Source: CALDTK01 sp965213735 (GTDB taxonomy: Bacteria > Bacteroidota > Bacteroidia > Chitinophagales > Saprospiraceae). Taken from it: a stretch of 64,000 nucleotides of DNA. Position 1 is the stretch's first letter; every line of letters begins with the position of its first letter. The position numbers and the translations under genes are program-made. The notes beneath the pieces are model-generated. The model made no database searches, was not told the DNA's origin, and saw nothing but the letters and a program-made list of their open reading frames with translations. The DNA lies in contig CBDCAB010000005.1 of the NCBI GenBank assembly GCA_965213735.1, forward strand, positions 1,674,001 through 1,738,000, given 5' to 3'. Shown here in pieces: positions 52,160 to 61,094 of this stretch.

Positions 52160-52675
52160 CTATGGCCACTCGCCATAGAACTCCTCATCAAATAACTCGT
52201 CGAGGTGCGCCTCACGGGTGCGGAAGTTGTAGTTCTCCCTGCATCCCCCAATGCCCGAAGCCATAATGCTTATGCAATTGTTGAGACTATCGGCAACTTC
52301 CCGGTGCTTACGTAGCCGCTCGCAGTGACCTAGCTCATGAAAGACGATATACTCCTTTAGCGTCTCGCCGACAGCATTCCATGTGCTGATATCCACACTC
52401 ACGACGTTCGGATCATCCGGGTTGAAGCGGCATTCTCCTGCCACGCCGTCTTGGTCTAGCTCCATGAGGTGGCCACGTACGCTCATCTCGGAAAGATCAA
52501 CCACAATACCGCGCTCAGCTGCTGCATCTTCATAGGCCTTGAAAAAGCGATGAAGCTCGGCGTCGACATTCTCGTAGTACACCTGCTCAGTCACGACCAG
52601 CTCGAGGTCATCATCGTTGGCGCAGGCTGACATAAGCAATAAGGCAGTCGCAGCAAAGAGTAGAGGTCGTAGCAT
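52160..52675 (-). CDS. Lipoprotein zinc metalloprotease (HExxH)
   Basis: The 171-aa protein has a lipoprotein signal (LLFAATALLLMSAC, Cys18) followed by Asp residues (NDDD). The zinc motif HELGH (H113-H117) sits in YIVFHELGHCERLRKHR. A later Glu/Asp-rich C-terminus (HLDELFDEEFYGEW) may complete the site. Four Cys after the lipid anchor may form disulfides. The family is unassigned but this compact HExxH lipoprotein form is common in Bacteroidota. It converges with the secreted protease, with only 24 bases between stops. Confidence 0.8.
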   Translation of the reverse strand: MLRPLLFAATALLLMSACANDDDLELVVTEQVYYENVDAELHRFFKAYEDAAAERGIVVDLSEMSVRGHLMELDQDGVAGECRFNPDDPNVVSVDISTWNAVGETLKEYIVFHELGHCERLRKHREVADSLNNCISIMASGIGGCRENYNFRTREAHLDELFDEEFYGEWP

Positions 52676-52801
52676 AGGCGCCTAACGGCAAAAATTAAAC
52701 CTAACGTATCGGCCATCTCGGCCACCGTCGGTAAATCTACCTCCCAAACACATTCCTTCGCGCTGCCGTTCAAGTCAAGAATAGTAGCTTCCACCCCGCC
52801 T

Positions 52802-54268
52802 ATGAAAATCCCTGTCGAACGCAGTCCCCTTCAAATATTTCCCGACGCCAGTAGAGTTGTCACGAAATTCTTTATCAACTCGACGTCTCGTACCATCGAT
52901 CTTGCCACGCACATTCTGCAGCTCGGGGAGAAGGAGGTGTGGGCTCAGCTTCACCAGGTACTCAGGGATTTTGCCCGCCGCCACCGCGATGTGAGCCGCA
53001 TCTTCCGCAAACACTACGGCCACATCGAATCTACCCTTATCAAGGAAGGTCTCGACGTCCAGGAGATTTCTGAAAACAGGCGCATGCTCATCGGAGCCTA
53101 CTTCACTAAGGAGTTTTCTATCGAAGCCGCCGCGTTTTTTAATCCTAGCGCGGTGCTGGCGCCCGATCAGAATGGCACCCTGCCAAGCGAAACCCGCTTG
53201 CTCATAAGCCTCCGCGCCACCGGCGAAGGTCATCTCAGCTCGCTCGAATTTCGCTACGTCATCGCCGATCAAGATGGGACTCTCAAAATTGATCCACCTG
53301 CCGATAGAATAGAAGAAGCCCGATTCGTTCGTGACCACAAATATCACCGGGACACGTTTTGTGAAAACTTAAACAACCTGCAAGGTGGCGCTGAAACCTG
53401 TTCGCGCCTTGTCGGTCAACTTAAAGAAACCTTCACCTACGATGAGCTAAGTCGACATCTTGCCGATGAAATGCGAAAGCATCCGGCAGATGCTCCACTC
53501 GCCGATGAAATACAAGAAATTCTGTGGCTCGCCGATAGCCATCATGAACTTAATTTCTCGAAAGATACAGACATTTCCGAGCGGGTAATTCTGCCGATCA
53601 GTGAGTGGGAAAGTCGTGGAATAGAAGACGCTCGCTTTGTACGTTTTGTCGATGATGATGGCGAGGCAATATATTACGCTACCTATACCGCCTATGATGG
53701 CTTTACCATTATGCCCAAACTTATTGAAACTAAAGACTTCTACAGGTTTAGAATTCGACCGATCTATGGAGATGGAGCTCAAAACAAAAACTTGGCGCTT
53801 TTTCCGCGAAAGGTGGGTGGCCGATACGCTATGTTGGCCCGCATAGATGGCGTCAACAATTACATTATGTTCTCAGATAACCTAACGGTTTGGGAAAATC
53901 CACAATTTTTGCTCGGTCCGAAATTTCCTTGGGAATTTGTGCAGATGGGCAACTGTGGCAGTCCTATTGAGACTCCACAAGGTTGGTTACTCATTACGCA
54001 TGGCGTTGGCCCCATGCGCACATATCGACTCGGAGCTGTACTACTCGATCTCGAAGATCCGCGTAAGGTATTGGCACGCCTGCCTTATCCACTACTTTCA
54101 CCAGAAGAAGATGAGCGCGAAGGCTATGTGCCCAATGTAGTGTACTCCTGTGGCAGCATCATTATCGGTGATCGACTGCTCATTCCCTATGCGGTGAGCG
54201 ACTACCAGAGCGGCTTTGCCTGGGTGCCGATGGATCAACTTATGCAGGAACTGCTGACGGTAGGGTAG
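52802..54268 (+). CDS. GH130 family glycosidase/phosphorylase (second copy, long form)
   Basis: The 488-aa protein has the GH130 core in its C-terminal two thirds: RGIEDARFVRF (I274-R278) corresponds to the VEDPR motif, then KNLALFPRKVGGRYAMLARI, GNCGSPIETPQGWLLITHGV and AYAVSDYQSGFAWV-like end strands. About 190 N-terminal residues, helical at first (FARRHRDVSRIFRKHYGHIE), are extra compared with the 371-aa protein at 1052-2167. Longer GH130 forms of this kind are usually beta-1,2-mannosidases or related phosphorylases. No signal peptide. It converges on a glycosyltransferase gene (7 bases between stops). Confidence 0.85.
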   Translation: MKIPVERSPLQIFPDASRVVTKFFINSTSRTIDLATHILQLGEKEVWAQLHQVLRDFARRHRDVSRIFRKHYGHIESTLIKEGLDVQEISENRRMLIGAYFTKEFSIEAAAFFNPSAVLAPDQNGTLPSETRLLISLRATGEGHLSSLEFRYVIADQDGTLKIDPPADRIEEARFVRDHKYHRDTFCENLNNLQGGAETCSRLVGQLKETFTYDELSRHLADEMRKHPADAPLADEIQEILWLADSHHELNFSKDTDISERVILPISEWESRGIEDARFVRFVDDDGEAIYYATYTAYDGFTIMPKLIETKDFYRFRIRPIYGDGAQNKNLALFPRKVGGRYAMLARIDGVNNYIMFSDNLTVWENPQFLLGPKFPWEFVQMGNCGSPIETPQGWLLITHGVGPMRTYRLGAVLLDLEDPRKVLARLPYPLLSPEEDEREGYVPNVVYSCGSIIIGDRLLIPYAVSDYQSGFAWVPMDQLMQELLTVG

Positions 54269-54275
54269 TACGCGT

Positions 54276-56570
54276 TCAGGCCGCTGGGACGCTCCCCCCT
54301 AGGCGTGTGTGCGAAGGCAGGTATCGCTCGAGATTCTGATCGGCAGTGGCATCGAATTGTGCGGGTTCCTCTTTGGCGAGTGCAATTGCTATCCGATTGC
54401 GCGCCAGCCAGAAGGCTAGAGTACTTTCTGCACCTTGATTTTGATTGATTCCGCGCTCCATCAATCCATCGTAGCAACTTCCACGCTCAGCGTTAAAAAG
54501 CGGTAGCCCGAGCTCATTTAGACCTACAAACCAGCCGAAACTGGTCTGCGCTTTCTCGAAATTACGCTCATCGCCATTACATGCATACCAGGCACAGTAG
54601 AGGTATACCATCGCCATAGCATCAAGCGGTTGCTGGTCATAGCGCGAAGGTGCCTCTCCACGTCGAGCAAACGTATGGCAGCCGATCGGGTGAATCATTC
54701 TATTACTAAACGTGTAGCGCTCCAAGAAGGCAGTACTCGCAGTAGCCACAACCTGATAACGGGAGTCGCCAGTAACATCAAAAGCTGCCAAACATCCGCA
54801 GGGTAAAATAGCATTGCCGTAGGTAAGTGCAGACTCAAACCATGTCCACTCCTCATCGCTTGCAGCGGCATATTCAGCGAGCAAGAATTCACCTACCTTT
54901 TCGGTAAAGGCACGCACATTTTCAGAATATAATTCACTGTGGTGGAGCTCTTGCAGTCCAAGCAAGCAAAACGCTACTGCACGTAGACTACGCAGACCAG
55001 CAATATGCGGTCGAGCGCTCTGATACAGTTGCCATGCCAAATCCTTATGATCTTGACTTACAGCTCGCGAGCCCAGGAGCCGACCGAGTGCCCAAATCGT
55101 TCGGCCAAAACTATCAGGACTTCCGGTGAGGTCGAGATAGTTACGGGTATAACTGAGAAAATTATGAAAGCGCCCATCATCTTGCTGCAAATAAGTGAGC
55201 AAGCTGAGGTAATTGTCGAGCAGCGGCTCTAGCGTGTTGCGATCGCCTCCTAATTCAAGCGACTGCACCACAAAAACGATAGCCCGCACATTATCATCTA
55301 AACAATAACCTTCTTTACGATTAGGCAGGTGAAAGGTGGCGTGTTGCAACATACCTGTATCATCAGTCAGGCGATAAATATGCTGTAAATCAATAGCTGG
55401 TAATTCGCTTTTGCGGCTAATTGGTTTTTCAGTGCCTACCTGGTGAATTAGCGACAGGTATTCTGCACCTTGATCGGGCCAGGTGGTGGTGGCGCCATAA
55501 CTTTTGGCGGAAGCTCGTAAAGACGCTAGTGCAGCCTCATCTGTGGCTAATTCGGTGAGCACATGTCCCAGCTCAGGCGGATTGTCGAAGGGGAAAAAGC
55601 GGCCACGATTTTCGGCCAACAATTCTTTAGCGTGCCAAAACGGCGTACTCACCACTGCGCATCCAGCACCCACGGCATAGCTCAGGGTGCCGCTCGTGAT
55701 TTGCGCTTCGTTGGGGTAGGGGAGCACGTACACATCGGTGGCAAGGAGGTAGTCGCGCAGCATATCCTCATCAGCATACTCGTTGACGAAGCGCACGTTT
55801 TCAGCCAGGCCGAGTTCTTCCACCCGCGCCCACAGGCCATCGCGGTAGGCCTCACCTTCGTGCGCCACCACATTAGGATGAGTCTTGCCGAGCAGAATAT
55901 AGAGGAAATCAGGTCGCACAGCCTTCAGCGCTGGCAATGCTTCGATTGCCGTTTCGATGCCTTTACCCCGGCCCAACAAGCCAAAGGTGAGCAGTGTGTG
56001 CCGATTACCGAGGTCGAGTTGCCGACGTGCGGAGGGGCGGCGGGAATAGTCAAATTCCGGTGAGCCATGCTCGATCCGCTCAATTTTGCTGGCGGGTATG
56101 CGGTACACCTGCCCGAGCATTCTGACGGCAAGGCTGCTCATCACCACGAGCCGCTGAGCCAGCACGCCAAGTCGCTGCACCACTAGCCGTTGCTGATCGT
56201 TCGGCTGGCGCAGCACGGTGTGCATCGTCACGATGAGCGGTTTTTTCAGCCTTTCGGCAAAACTCAATATGTACATCCCAGCATCTCCACCATAGATGCC
56301 GAATTCGTGTTGGAGCACCACCGCATCGGTGTCGCTGCGGTTTATGGCCTCGGCCGCCAGCAGATAGTCCCGCTTGTTTTGCTGCTCGATGGTGCTGCTC
56401 ACCACCGGCGGATAATCGTAGGATTTGCCGTCGTTGATCGCGATCACCTGCATCTCAAACCGCTGCCGATGCCGCTTAGCTGCATCGCTAATACCCTGCG
56501 CGAGGTGCTGGGTAAACGTGGCGATGCCGCAGAGACGAGGCGGGTAATTTCCGACGAAGGTGATATTCAT
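54276..56570 (-). CDS. GT4 glycosyltransferase fused to an alpha/alpha-toroid domain
   Basis: The 764-aa protein starts NITFVGNYPPRLCGIATFTQ, a typical GT4 N-terminus, with the donor-binding half around residues 160-350 (HTLLTFGLLGRGKGIETAIE, FLYILLGKTHPN, DVYVLPYPNEAQITSGTLSY, the last being the E-x7-E-like region). From ~residue 395 a second domain begins (EGYCLDDNVRAIVFV, PDSFGRTIWALGRLLG, NQNQGAESTLAFWLAR) homologous to the partial protein at 1-1055. Cytoplasmic. Such GT4-toroid fusions accompany GH130 enzymes, as both here and at the left edge, suggesting synthesis and turnover of a mannose-type oligosaccharide (inference). Confidence 0.87.
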   Translation of the reverse strand: MNITFVGNYPPRLCGIATFTQHLAQGISDAAKRHRQRFEMQVIAINDGKSYDYPPVVSSTIEQQNKRDYLLAAEAINRSDTDAVVLQHEFGIYGGDAGMYILSFAERLKKPLIVTMHTVLRQPNDQQRLVVQRLGVLAQRLVVMSSLAVRMLGQVYRIPASKIERIEHGSPEFDYSRRPSARRQLDLGNRHTLLTFGLLGRGKGIETAIEALPALKAVRPDFLYILLGKTHPNVVAHEGEAYRDGLWARVEELGLAENVRFVNEYADEDMLRDYLLATDVYVLPYPNEAQITSGTLSYAVGAGCAVVSTPFWHAKELLAENRGRFFPFDNPPELGHVLTELATDEAALASLRASAKSYGATTTWPDQGAEYLSLIHQVGTEKPISRKSELPAIDLQHIYRLTDDTGMLQHATFHLPNRKEGYCLDDNVRAIVFVVQSLELGGDRNTLEPLLDNYLSLLTYLQQDDGRFHNFLSYTRNYLDLTGSPDSFGRTIWALGRLLGSRAVSQDHKDLAWQLYQSARPHIAGLRSLRAVAFCLLGLQELHHSELYSENVRAFTEKVGEFLLAEYAAASDEEWTWFESALTYGNAILPCGCLAAFDVTGDSRYQVVATASTAFLERYTFSNRMIHPIGCHTFARRGEAPSRYDQQPLDAMAMVYLYCAWYACNGDERNFEKAQTSFGWFVGLNELGLPLFNAERGSCYDGLMERGINQNQGAESTLAFWLARNRIAIALAKEEPAQFDATADQNLERYLPSHTRLGGSVPAA

Positions 56571-56707
56571 AAGTAGGACGACTCCTGGTGCCTCCGCAGA
56601 GACAGGCAGCAGGTTTTTGGGTTGAGTTGGGGTACCTTATGAATGTCACTTCAGGCCGTGCAGGTTTAGTGTTAGGCGCAATTACCCACAATACTTTACA
56701 CTGTTGG

Positions 56708-57475
56708 CTAACCCTGTTTCGCTGTGGCAGCAGGCTTCAGCTTGGCTAGTGCTTGCCGCGTCCAGGGTTTGGTGACGAGGCGCCCAGAAATTTCGGCGCG
56801 CGAGGTGAGCAATTCATCCCAATGGCCGGTGCCTTCCCACAGCACACGCTTCATCTCGAGCATGGCTTCGACGTGGTAGGTGGCCAGTGTGTCAGCTTTC
56901 GCCAAAACCCGCTGATTAAGCGTAGCGCTATCGCTGAGCACTTCTGTGTAAAGACCACAGGTTTTAGCGTAAGCTGCATCAAACCACTCATCTGCACGAA
57001 TAGCCATTTCCGCAAAGGCAGCCTTACCCACCTTGCGCTCCACCGCTGGACCTATTACAAATGGCCCAATACCAATGGCCAATTCCGACAACTTAATACT
57101 CGCGAACTTTGTGGCATAAACTAAGTCACAGGCACTCAACAAACCTACACCGCCACCCACTGCCTTGCCCTGGGCCTGACCAATAATAAACTTCGGGCAG
57201 CGACGCATTGCATTAATTACTCGCGCAAATCCACTGAAGAATTCGAGCCCTTCCACCTCATTACTCACCGCTATAAGTTCGTCGAAACTCGCTCCAGCAC
57301 AAAAGGTACGGTTGCCACCAGAACGTAATATCACCACGCGCGTCGCCTCATCAAGCCCCGCAGCATTAATGGCTTCTACCAGCGCTTGCAGTTCATCGCC
57401 AGGAAGACTGTTATGCGCCGGGGTAGCAAACTCGATAGTTGTGACGCCATTGGGTGTAGTGTGAGAATTGATCAT
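56708..57475 (-). CDS. Enoyl-CoA hydratase/isomerase family protein
   Basis: The 255-aa protein has the crotonase features: TIEFATPAHNSLPGDELQAL at the start, the first oxyanion-hole region RTFCAGASFDEL, and the second, AQGKAVGGGVGLLSACDLVYA. Residues FAEMAIRADEWFDAAYAKTCGLYTEVL are the typical C-terminal helices. Likely acts in fatty-acid or amino-acid CoA-ester metabolism; exact substrate unknown. It lies 48 bases downstream of the YebC gene on the same strand. Confidence 0.9.
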   Translation of the reverse strand: MINSHTTPNGVTTIEFATPAHNSLPGDELQALVEAINAAGLDEATRVVILRSGGNRTFCAGASFDELIAVSNEVEGLEFFSGFARVINAMRRCPKFIIGQAQGKAVGGGVGLLSACDLVYATKFASIKLSELAIGIGPFVIGPAVERKVGKAAFAEMAIRADEWFDAAYAKTCGLYTEVLSDSATLNQRVLAKADTLATYHVEAMLEMKRVLWEGTGHWDELLTSRAEISGRLVTKPWTRQALAKLKPAATAKQG

Positions 57476-57523
57476 GATCTTCTGAATAGAAAGTTTAGTT
57501 TTGCGAGGTGATTTAGGTCTAGA

Positions 57524-58240
57524 TTATTCTTCATTCATGGTGTGGAACACATTCACCACGTCATCGTCTTCTTCTAATTTGTCGATGAGCTTGATCACTT
57601 CATCAGCTTCATCATCCGAGAGGTCTTTCGTGTGTTGCGGTATGCGCACGAGTTCAGAGTTTTTTACTTCTAAACCTTTGTCTTCGAGAGCAGCCCCAAA
57701 GTGACCGAAATCTTTAAACCCACACTGAAACACGAGCATGCCATCCTCGTCTTTGCTCACCTCCTCGAGGCCGGCATCAATGAGCTCGAGTTCGAGCTCC
57801 TCCAGGTCTTGCCCAGCATCTTCCACTTTAAACTGGCCCACACGGTGAAACATGTAGTCCACCGAGCCGTGCGTGCCCATTTGCCCACCATTTTTGGAGA
57901 AGGCGTGGCGGATATTAGCGACTGTGCGGGTAGTGTTGTCGGTGGCAGTTTCCACCAACACCGCGATTCCATGGGGACCGTAGCCTTCGTAGACCACCTC
58001 ATCGTAATTGGCTGAGTCTTTTTCAGTCGCGCGTTTGATGGCCGACTCCACATTAGCCTTGGGCATATTAGCAGCCTTCGCGTTGGCGATGGCCATGCGC
58101 AGGCGTGGATTGTAATCAGGATTGCCGCCGCCCTCCTTGACAGCCATACTAATCTCCCTGCCGATGCGCGTAAAGGCTTTGGCCATGCCAGCCCAGCGCT
58201 TCATTTTGCGTTCCTTCCGAAATTCAAATGCCCTTCCCAT
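57524..58240 (-). CDS. yebC: YebC/PmpR-family transcriptional regulator/translation factor
   Basis: The 238-aa protein has the family signature throughout: MGRAFEFRKERKMKRWAGMA, KAFTRIGREISMAVKEGG, NPRLRMAIANAKAANMPK, VYEGYGPHGIAVLVETATDN, and an acidic C-terminus. Normal length. The family has been described both as DNA-binding regulators and as factors that relieve ribosome stalling at proline stretches. Its gene is first of a possible two-gene unit with the enoyl-CoA hydratase. Confidence 0.95.
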   Translation of the reverse strand: MGRAFEFRKERKMKRWAGMAKAFTRIGREISMAVKEGGGNPDYNPRLRMAIANAKAANMPKANVESAIKRATEKDSANYDEVVYEGYGPHGIAVLVETATDNTTRTVANIRHAFSKNGGQMGTHGSVDYMFHRVGQFKVEDAGQDLEELELELIDAGLEEVSKDEDGMLVFQCGFKDFGHFGAALEDKGLEVKNSELVRIPQHTKDLSDDEADEVIKLIDKLEEDDDVVNVFHTMNEE

Positions 58241-58349
58241 GCCGTACGTTAAGTTTCAACGCGCTAAATTACAGCTAAGCTGCTGGATGGGATGACTCCC
58301 ATCAACGAATTACAAACCCAACTCCAGTCAAAGCGTTTGCTAGGTAACA

Positions 58350-58418
58350 CCCACTTCCCACTTCCCACTTCCCACTTCTCATTTCCCACTTCTCGTTTCC
58401 CACTTCCCACCCCCCACC
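58350..58418. repeat. CT-rich simple repeat (CACTTCC type) at the 5' end of the M50 gene
   Basis: A 7-bp unit CACTTCC/CACTTCT is repeated about nine times, with the last copies ending in CCACCCCCCACCC one base before the ATG at 58420. The leader of the downstream gene therefore has no purine-rich ribosome-binding site at all on the plus strand. Confidence 0.85.
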
Positions 58419-58419
58419 C

Positions 58420-59589
58420 ATGCGCGGCTCTTACAAAATCGCTCGATTAGCAGGCATCGATGTGAAGGTCCACTGGACCTTTCTCATCCTACTCGCCTGG
58501 TTTTTCTTTAGCTACTACCGCGAGACGCAGCTCCTCGAGAGCGGCCTCTACGGTGTTGGTTTCGTACTCGCTGTATTTGCCTGCGTCATTGCTCACGAAT
58601 ATGGTCATGCACTCGTAGCTCGACACTTTGGCGTACGCACGCGAGACATCACCATGCTCCCCATTGGCGGCCTGGCCTCCCTGGAGCGCATCCCTGAAAA
58701 ACCGAGCGAAGAATTGCTCGTAGCGCTCGCTGGACCAGCAGTCAATCTCGTCATCGCGGCTGGACTCTACCTCTACTTGGCGCTCACTGGGCAGCTGCTC
58801 AATATTCTCACTTACTCCGAGACGGTGTCGCGGCTCGACCCGATTTTTTTCGCCGAAAACCTCTTTGCGGTCAACCTACTGCTCGTGCTATTCAACATGA
58901 TTCCTGCTTTCCCTATGGATGGAGGTCGGGTCCTGCGGGCGCTGCTCGCCATGCGTTGGGATCGGGCAAAGGCTACGCGTTTGGCTGCTGGTTTGGGTAG
59001 GACATTAGCAGTTGCGTTTGTCTTTCTTGGTTTTTTCTACAGCTTTTGGTTGGTCTTCATCGGCCTATTCGTGTACCTCGGCGCCCTCAACGAGAATCGC
59101 CAGGTTGAAACCCAAACTGCCCTTACCGGCTTCGCTGTTTCGGATGTACTCATGACGCTTTATACGCCGCTGTATGTGCACGAGCCACTCCAGCGAGCTG
59201 TGGATTTACTGCTCGACGGCCAGGAAAAGGAATTTCTCGTGCTCGATCTAGATGGTATTGTGGTTGGCGTGCTTACCAGAGAAGCTATCGTGCAGGGGCT
59301 CAACACCGGTCGGCGCGATCTGCGCATCAAGGATGTTACTCTCGCCACACCTCTCGAACTGGCGCTGCAAATGCCTTTACAAGAGGCGTTCGAGTTGATG
59401 ATGTCCAAGCGCACCACCGTCTGCCCTGTGTATGACGGTCAGCATTTGGTGGGCATGCTCAATCAGGAGAATATCCAGGAGTTCATGCTCGTGCGCGGCC
59501 GCGATGCACGCGATGATGCCGAGGATATTTACGACGGCACTGAGGAAGTGGAGACGCGAGAAGGTGTTGCTCGATCGCCATCGGCGTAG
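58420..59589 (+). CDS. Site-2 protease family (M50B) membrane metalloprotease with CBS domains
   Basis: The 389-aa protein has the intramembrane zinc site HEYGH (H59, E60, H63) in CVIAHEYGHALVARHFG and the third ligand in NMIPAFPMDGGR (D167), with about six membrane segments. From ~residue 235 two CBS motifs follow (VSDVLMTLYTPLYVHEPLQR, VTLATPLELALQMPLQEAFE), then a charged tail. This fits the Rip3/SpoIVFB-type proteases whose CBS domains sense adenine nucleotides. Substrate unknown. The start codon follows a CT-rich repeat. Its 3' end overlaps the convergent TspO-like gene by 61 bases. Confidence 0.92.
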   Translation: MRGSYKIARLAGIDVKVHWTFLILLAWFFFSYYRETQLLESGLYGVGFVLAVFACVIAHEYGHALVARHFGVRTRDITMLPIGGLASLERIPEKPSEELLVALAGPAVNLVIAAGLYLYLALTGQLLNILTYSETVSRLDPIFFAENLFAVNLLLVLFNMIPAFPMDGGRVLRALLAMRWDRAKATRLAAGLGRTLAVAFVFLGFFYSFWLVFIGLFVYLGALNENRQVETQTALTGFAVSDVLMTLYTPLYVHEPLQRAVDLLLDGQEKEFLVLDLDGIVVGVLTREAIVQGLNTGRRDLRIKDVTLATPLELALQMPLQEAFELMMSKRTTVCPVYDGQHLVGMLNQENIQEFMLVRGRDARDDAEDIYDGTEEVETREGVARSPSA

Positions 59590-60353
59590 TAGCCTGGTGT
59601 GGTGTAAAAGCCGATTTTGCCTCTACTCACCCGTAGCAGTGTTGTAACGATCAGGATGGCTGCTGCGGCCCATGCGGCGTAGCGGATGCTGAGAAAAGCC
59701 CACTGCTTCACGCCTATGGCGAAGAGTGCCCAGGCTACGGTGAGGGCTACAATTGCATCCGCTTTCGCTAAAAACTGGCGCGCAATGCCCATTAGCACTA
59801 CAATCAGCACGAGCGTCATGATGATGCCCGCTTGCACGCCTGGCTCAAAGCCTAGTGCTTCGAAGGTGAGGGCAAAGGCTAGCACCGTGGCTGCGGCTAT
59901 CCAAGCGAGGTACATTGACGGTCCGAAGTACCAGAATCCTCTGCTGCGTGGCCGAGCGGGTGTCGTAGCTACATGCTGGCGCAGTCCGCCATATGCATAA
60001 GTCAGGGCGATGAGGTGAAGAATCACGTTGAAGAGGATGAGCAGTTGGTTGCCCTGAATGCTGAGCGGCACGAAGGCAATGCTGGCCAGACCTGCGATAA
60101 ATAGTCCGATAATGGCACGTCGGAGGCTAGGTGTAGCAGGTTCTGCAGCTTTCGCCAAAACCACAGAAAAGCCAATCATGCCTATGAAAATTACTCCCCA
60201 AATCGAAAATGCCCAATCCGCTGGCGAGATGAGTACCTCAGGATCGTCCTCAAACCGATATTCGTCCAGCGGCCAAAAATTTATTACCGCAACCAATATA
60301 TAGGTCGCAAGCAGCACGTAGCGGTAGAAAGGCGAGAGTTTGGTCGCAGACAT
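59529..60353 (-). CDS. Tryptophan-rich sensory protein (TspO)-like membrane protein
   Basis: The 274-aa protein has about eight membrane helices. It opens YVLLATYILVAVINFWPLDE and continues with SPADWAFSIWGVIFIGMIGF, the Pro/Trp-rich first loop seen in the long TspO-like proteins of Bacteroidota. Later PSMYLAWIAAATVLAFALTF and IVALTVAWALFAIGVKQWAF fit the same family. It is longer than classical TspO (~160 aa). Possible roles are tetrapyrrole or ligand sensing/transport. The last 20 codons overlap the 3' end of the convergent M50 protease gene. Confidence 0.8.
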   Translation of the reverse strand: MSATKLSPFYRYVLLATYILVAVINFWPLDEYRFEDDPEVLISPADWAFSIWGVIFIGMIGFSVVLAKAAEPATPSLRRAIIGLFIAGLASIAFVPLSIQGNQLLILFNVILHLIALTYAYGGLRQHVATTPARPRSRGFWYFGPSMYLAWIAAATVLAFALTFEALGFEPGVQAGIIMTLVLIVVLMGIARQFLAKADAIVALTVAWALFAIGVKQWAFLSIRYAAWAAAAILIVTTLLRVSRGKIGFYTTPGYYADGDRATPSRVSTSSVPS

Positions 60354-60392
60354 ATATGGAGTAGGTGAAACGAGCGGGCAAGGTTCGCTACA

Positions 60393-61001
60393 TTATGAGT
60401 CGGACGTATCCCTTTTCAGCTTTTCAAATGGAGCGTAGGAGCTGCTCATTTTAGGCCGACCGTGAGGTACTTGCCGCAGCGGCTCAACGGGTGCAGCAGC
60501 ATCCTGCCACGCTGCGGGTAAGGTTTGGTACAGCTCGGTTCCCGCTCGTTTCCAGGCAGCCCGCCGATCATCCACTTCACCAATGATTCGGGCAGGATTG
60601 CCAACAACCAAAGATTTTGGTGGAATGACGAAGCCCGTTTTGACGAAAGTGAGAGCACCGACAATACTACCTTCACCTACAGCGACTTTATCCATGATGA
60701 CTGCATTCATTCCCACCATCACATCCTTGCCAATATCCGCACCGTGAATAATAGCTCCGTGGCCGATATGCGCGTTTTGGCGTAAGCGCACCTGAACTCC
60801 TGGAAACATGTGCACACAGCAGCCTTCCTGCACATTGCAGCCATCCTCCAGCACCACCTCTCCCCAGTCGCCTCGCACCGTAGCTCCGGGACCGATGTAA
60901 CAATGCTCACCTATGATGACATTGCCAATCACTGCGGCCTGAGGATGCACAAAACTGGACTCGGCACAAACGGGTAAATAGTCGCCAAACCGATAAAACA
61001 T
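60393..61001 (-). CDS. Gamma-carbonic-anhydrase-like hexapeptide-repeat protein (PaaY type)
   Basis: The ATG at 61001 (MFYRFGDYLPV) is preferred over GTG 61022. The ~202-aa protein is a left-handed beta-helix of hexapeptide repeats (AVIGNVIIGEHCYIGPGATV, GADIGKDVMVGMNAVIMDKV, GSIVGALTFVKTGFVIPPKS, VVGNPARIIGEV). Zn-ligand-like His residues are present (NVQEGCCVHMFPG, NAHIGHGAIIHGA: three His), as in CamH/PaaY-type gamma-carbonic anhydrases. Probably a cytoplasmic trimer; activity may be carbonic anhydrase, thioesterase or none. Confidence 0.88.
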   Translation of the reverse strand: MFYRFGDYLPVCAESSFVHPQAAVIGNVIIGEHCYIGPGATVRGDWGEVVLEDGCNVQEGCCVHMFPGVQVRLRQNAHIGHGAIIHGADIGKDVMVGMNAVIMDKVAVGEGSIVGALTFVKTGFVIPPKSLVVGNPARIIGEVDDRRAAWKRAGTELYQTLPAAWQDAAAPVEPLRQVPHGRPKMSSSYAPFEKLKRDTSDS

Positions 61002-61094
61002 ATCGCACAAGGTAAACTGCACGTATATACTGCGGAGCGGCTGAACCCTTGGATGCTATCTAGCTGTTTAAGAGGCTGACCCAAGCTACAGCTC

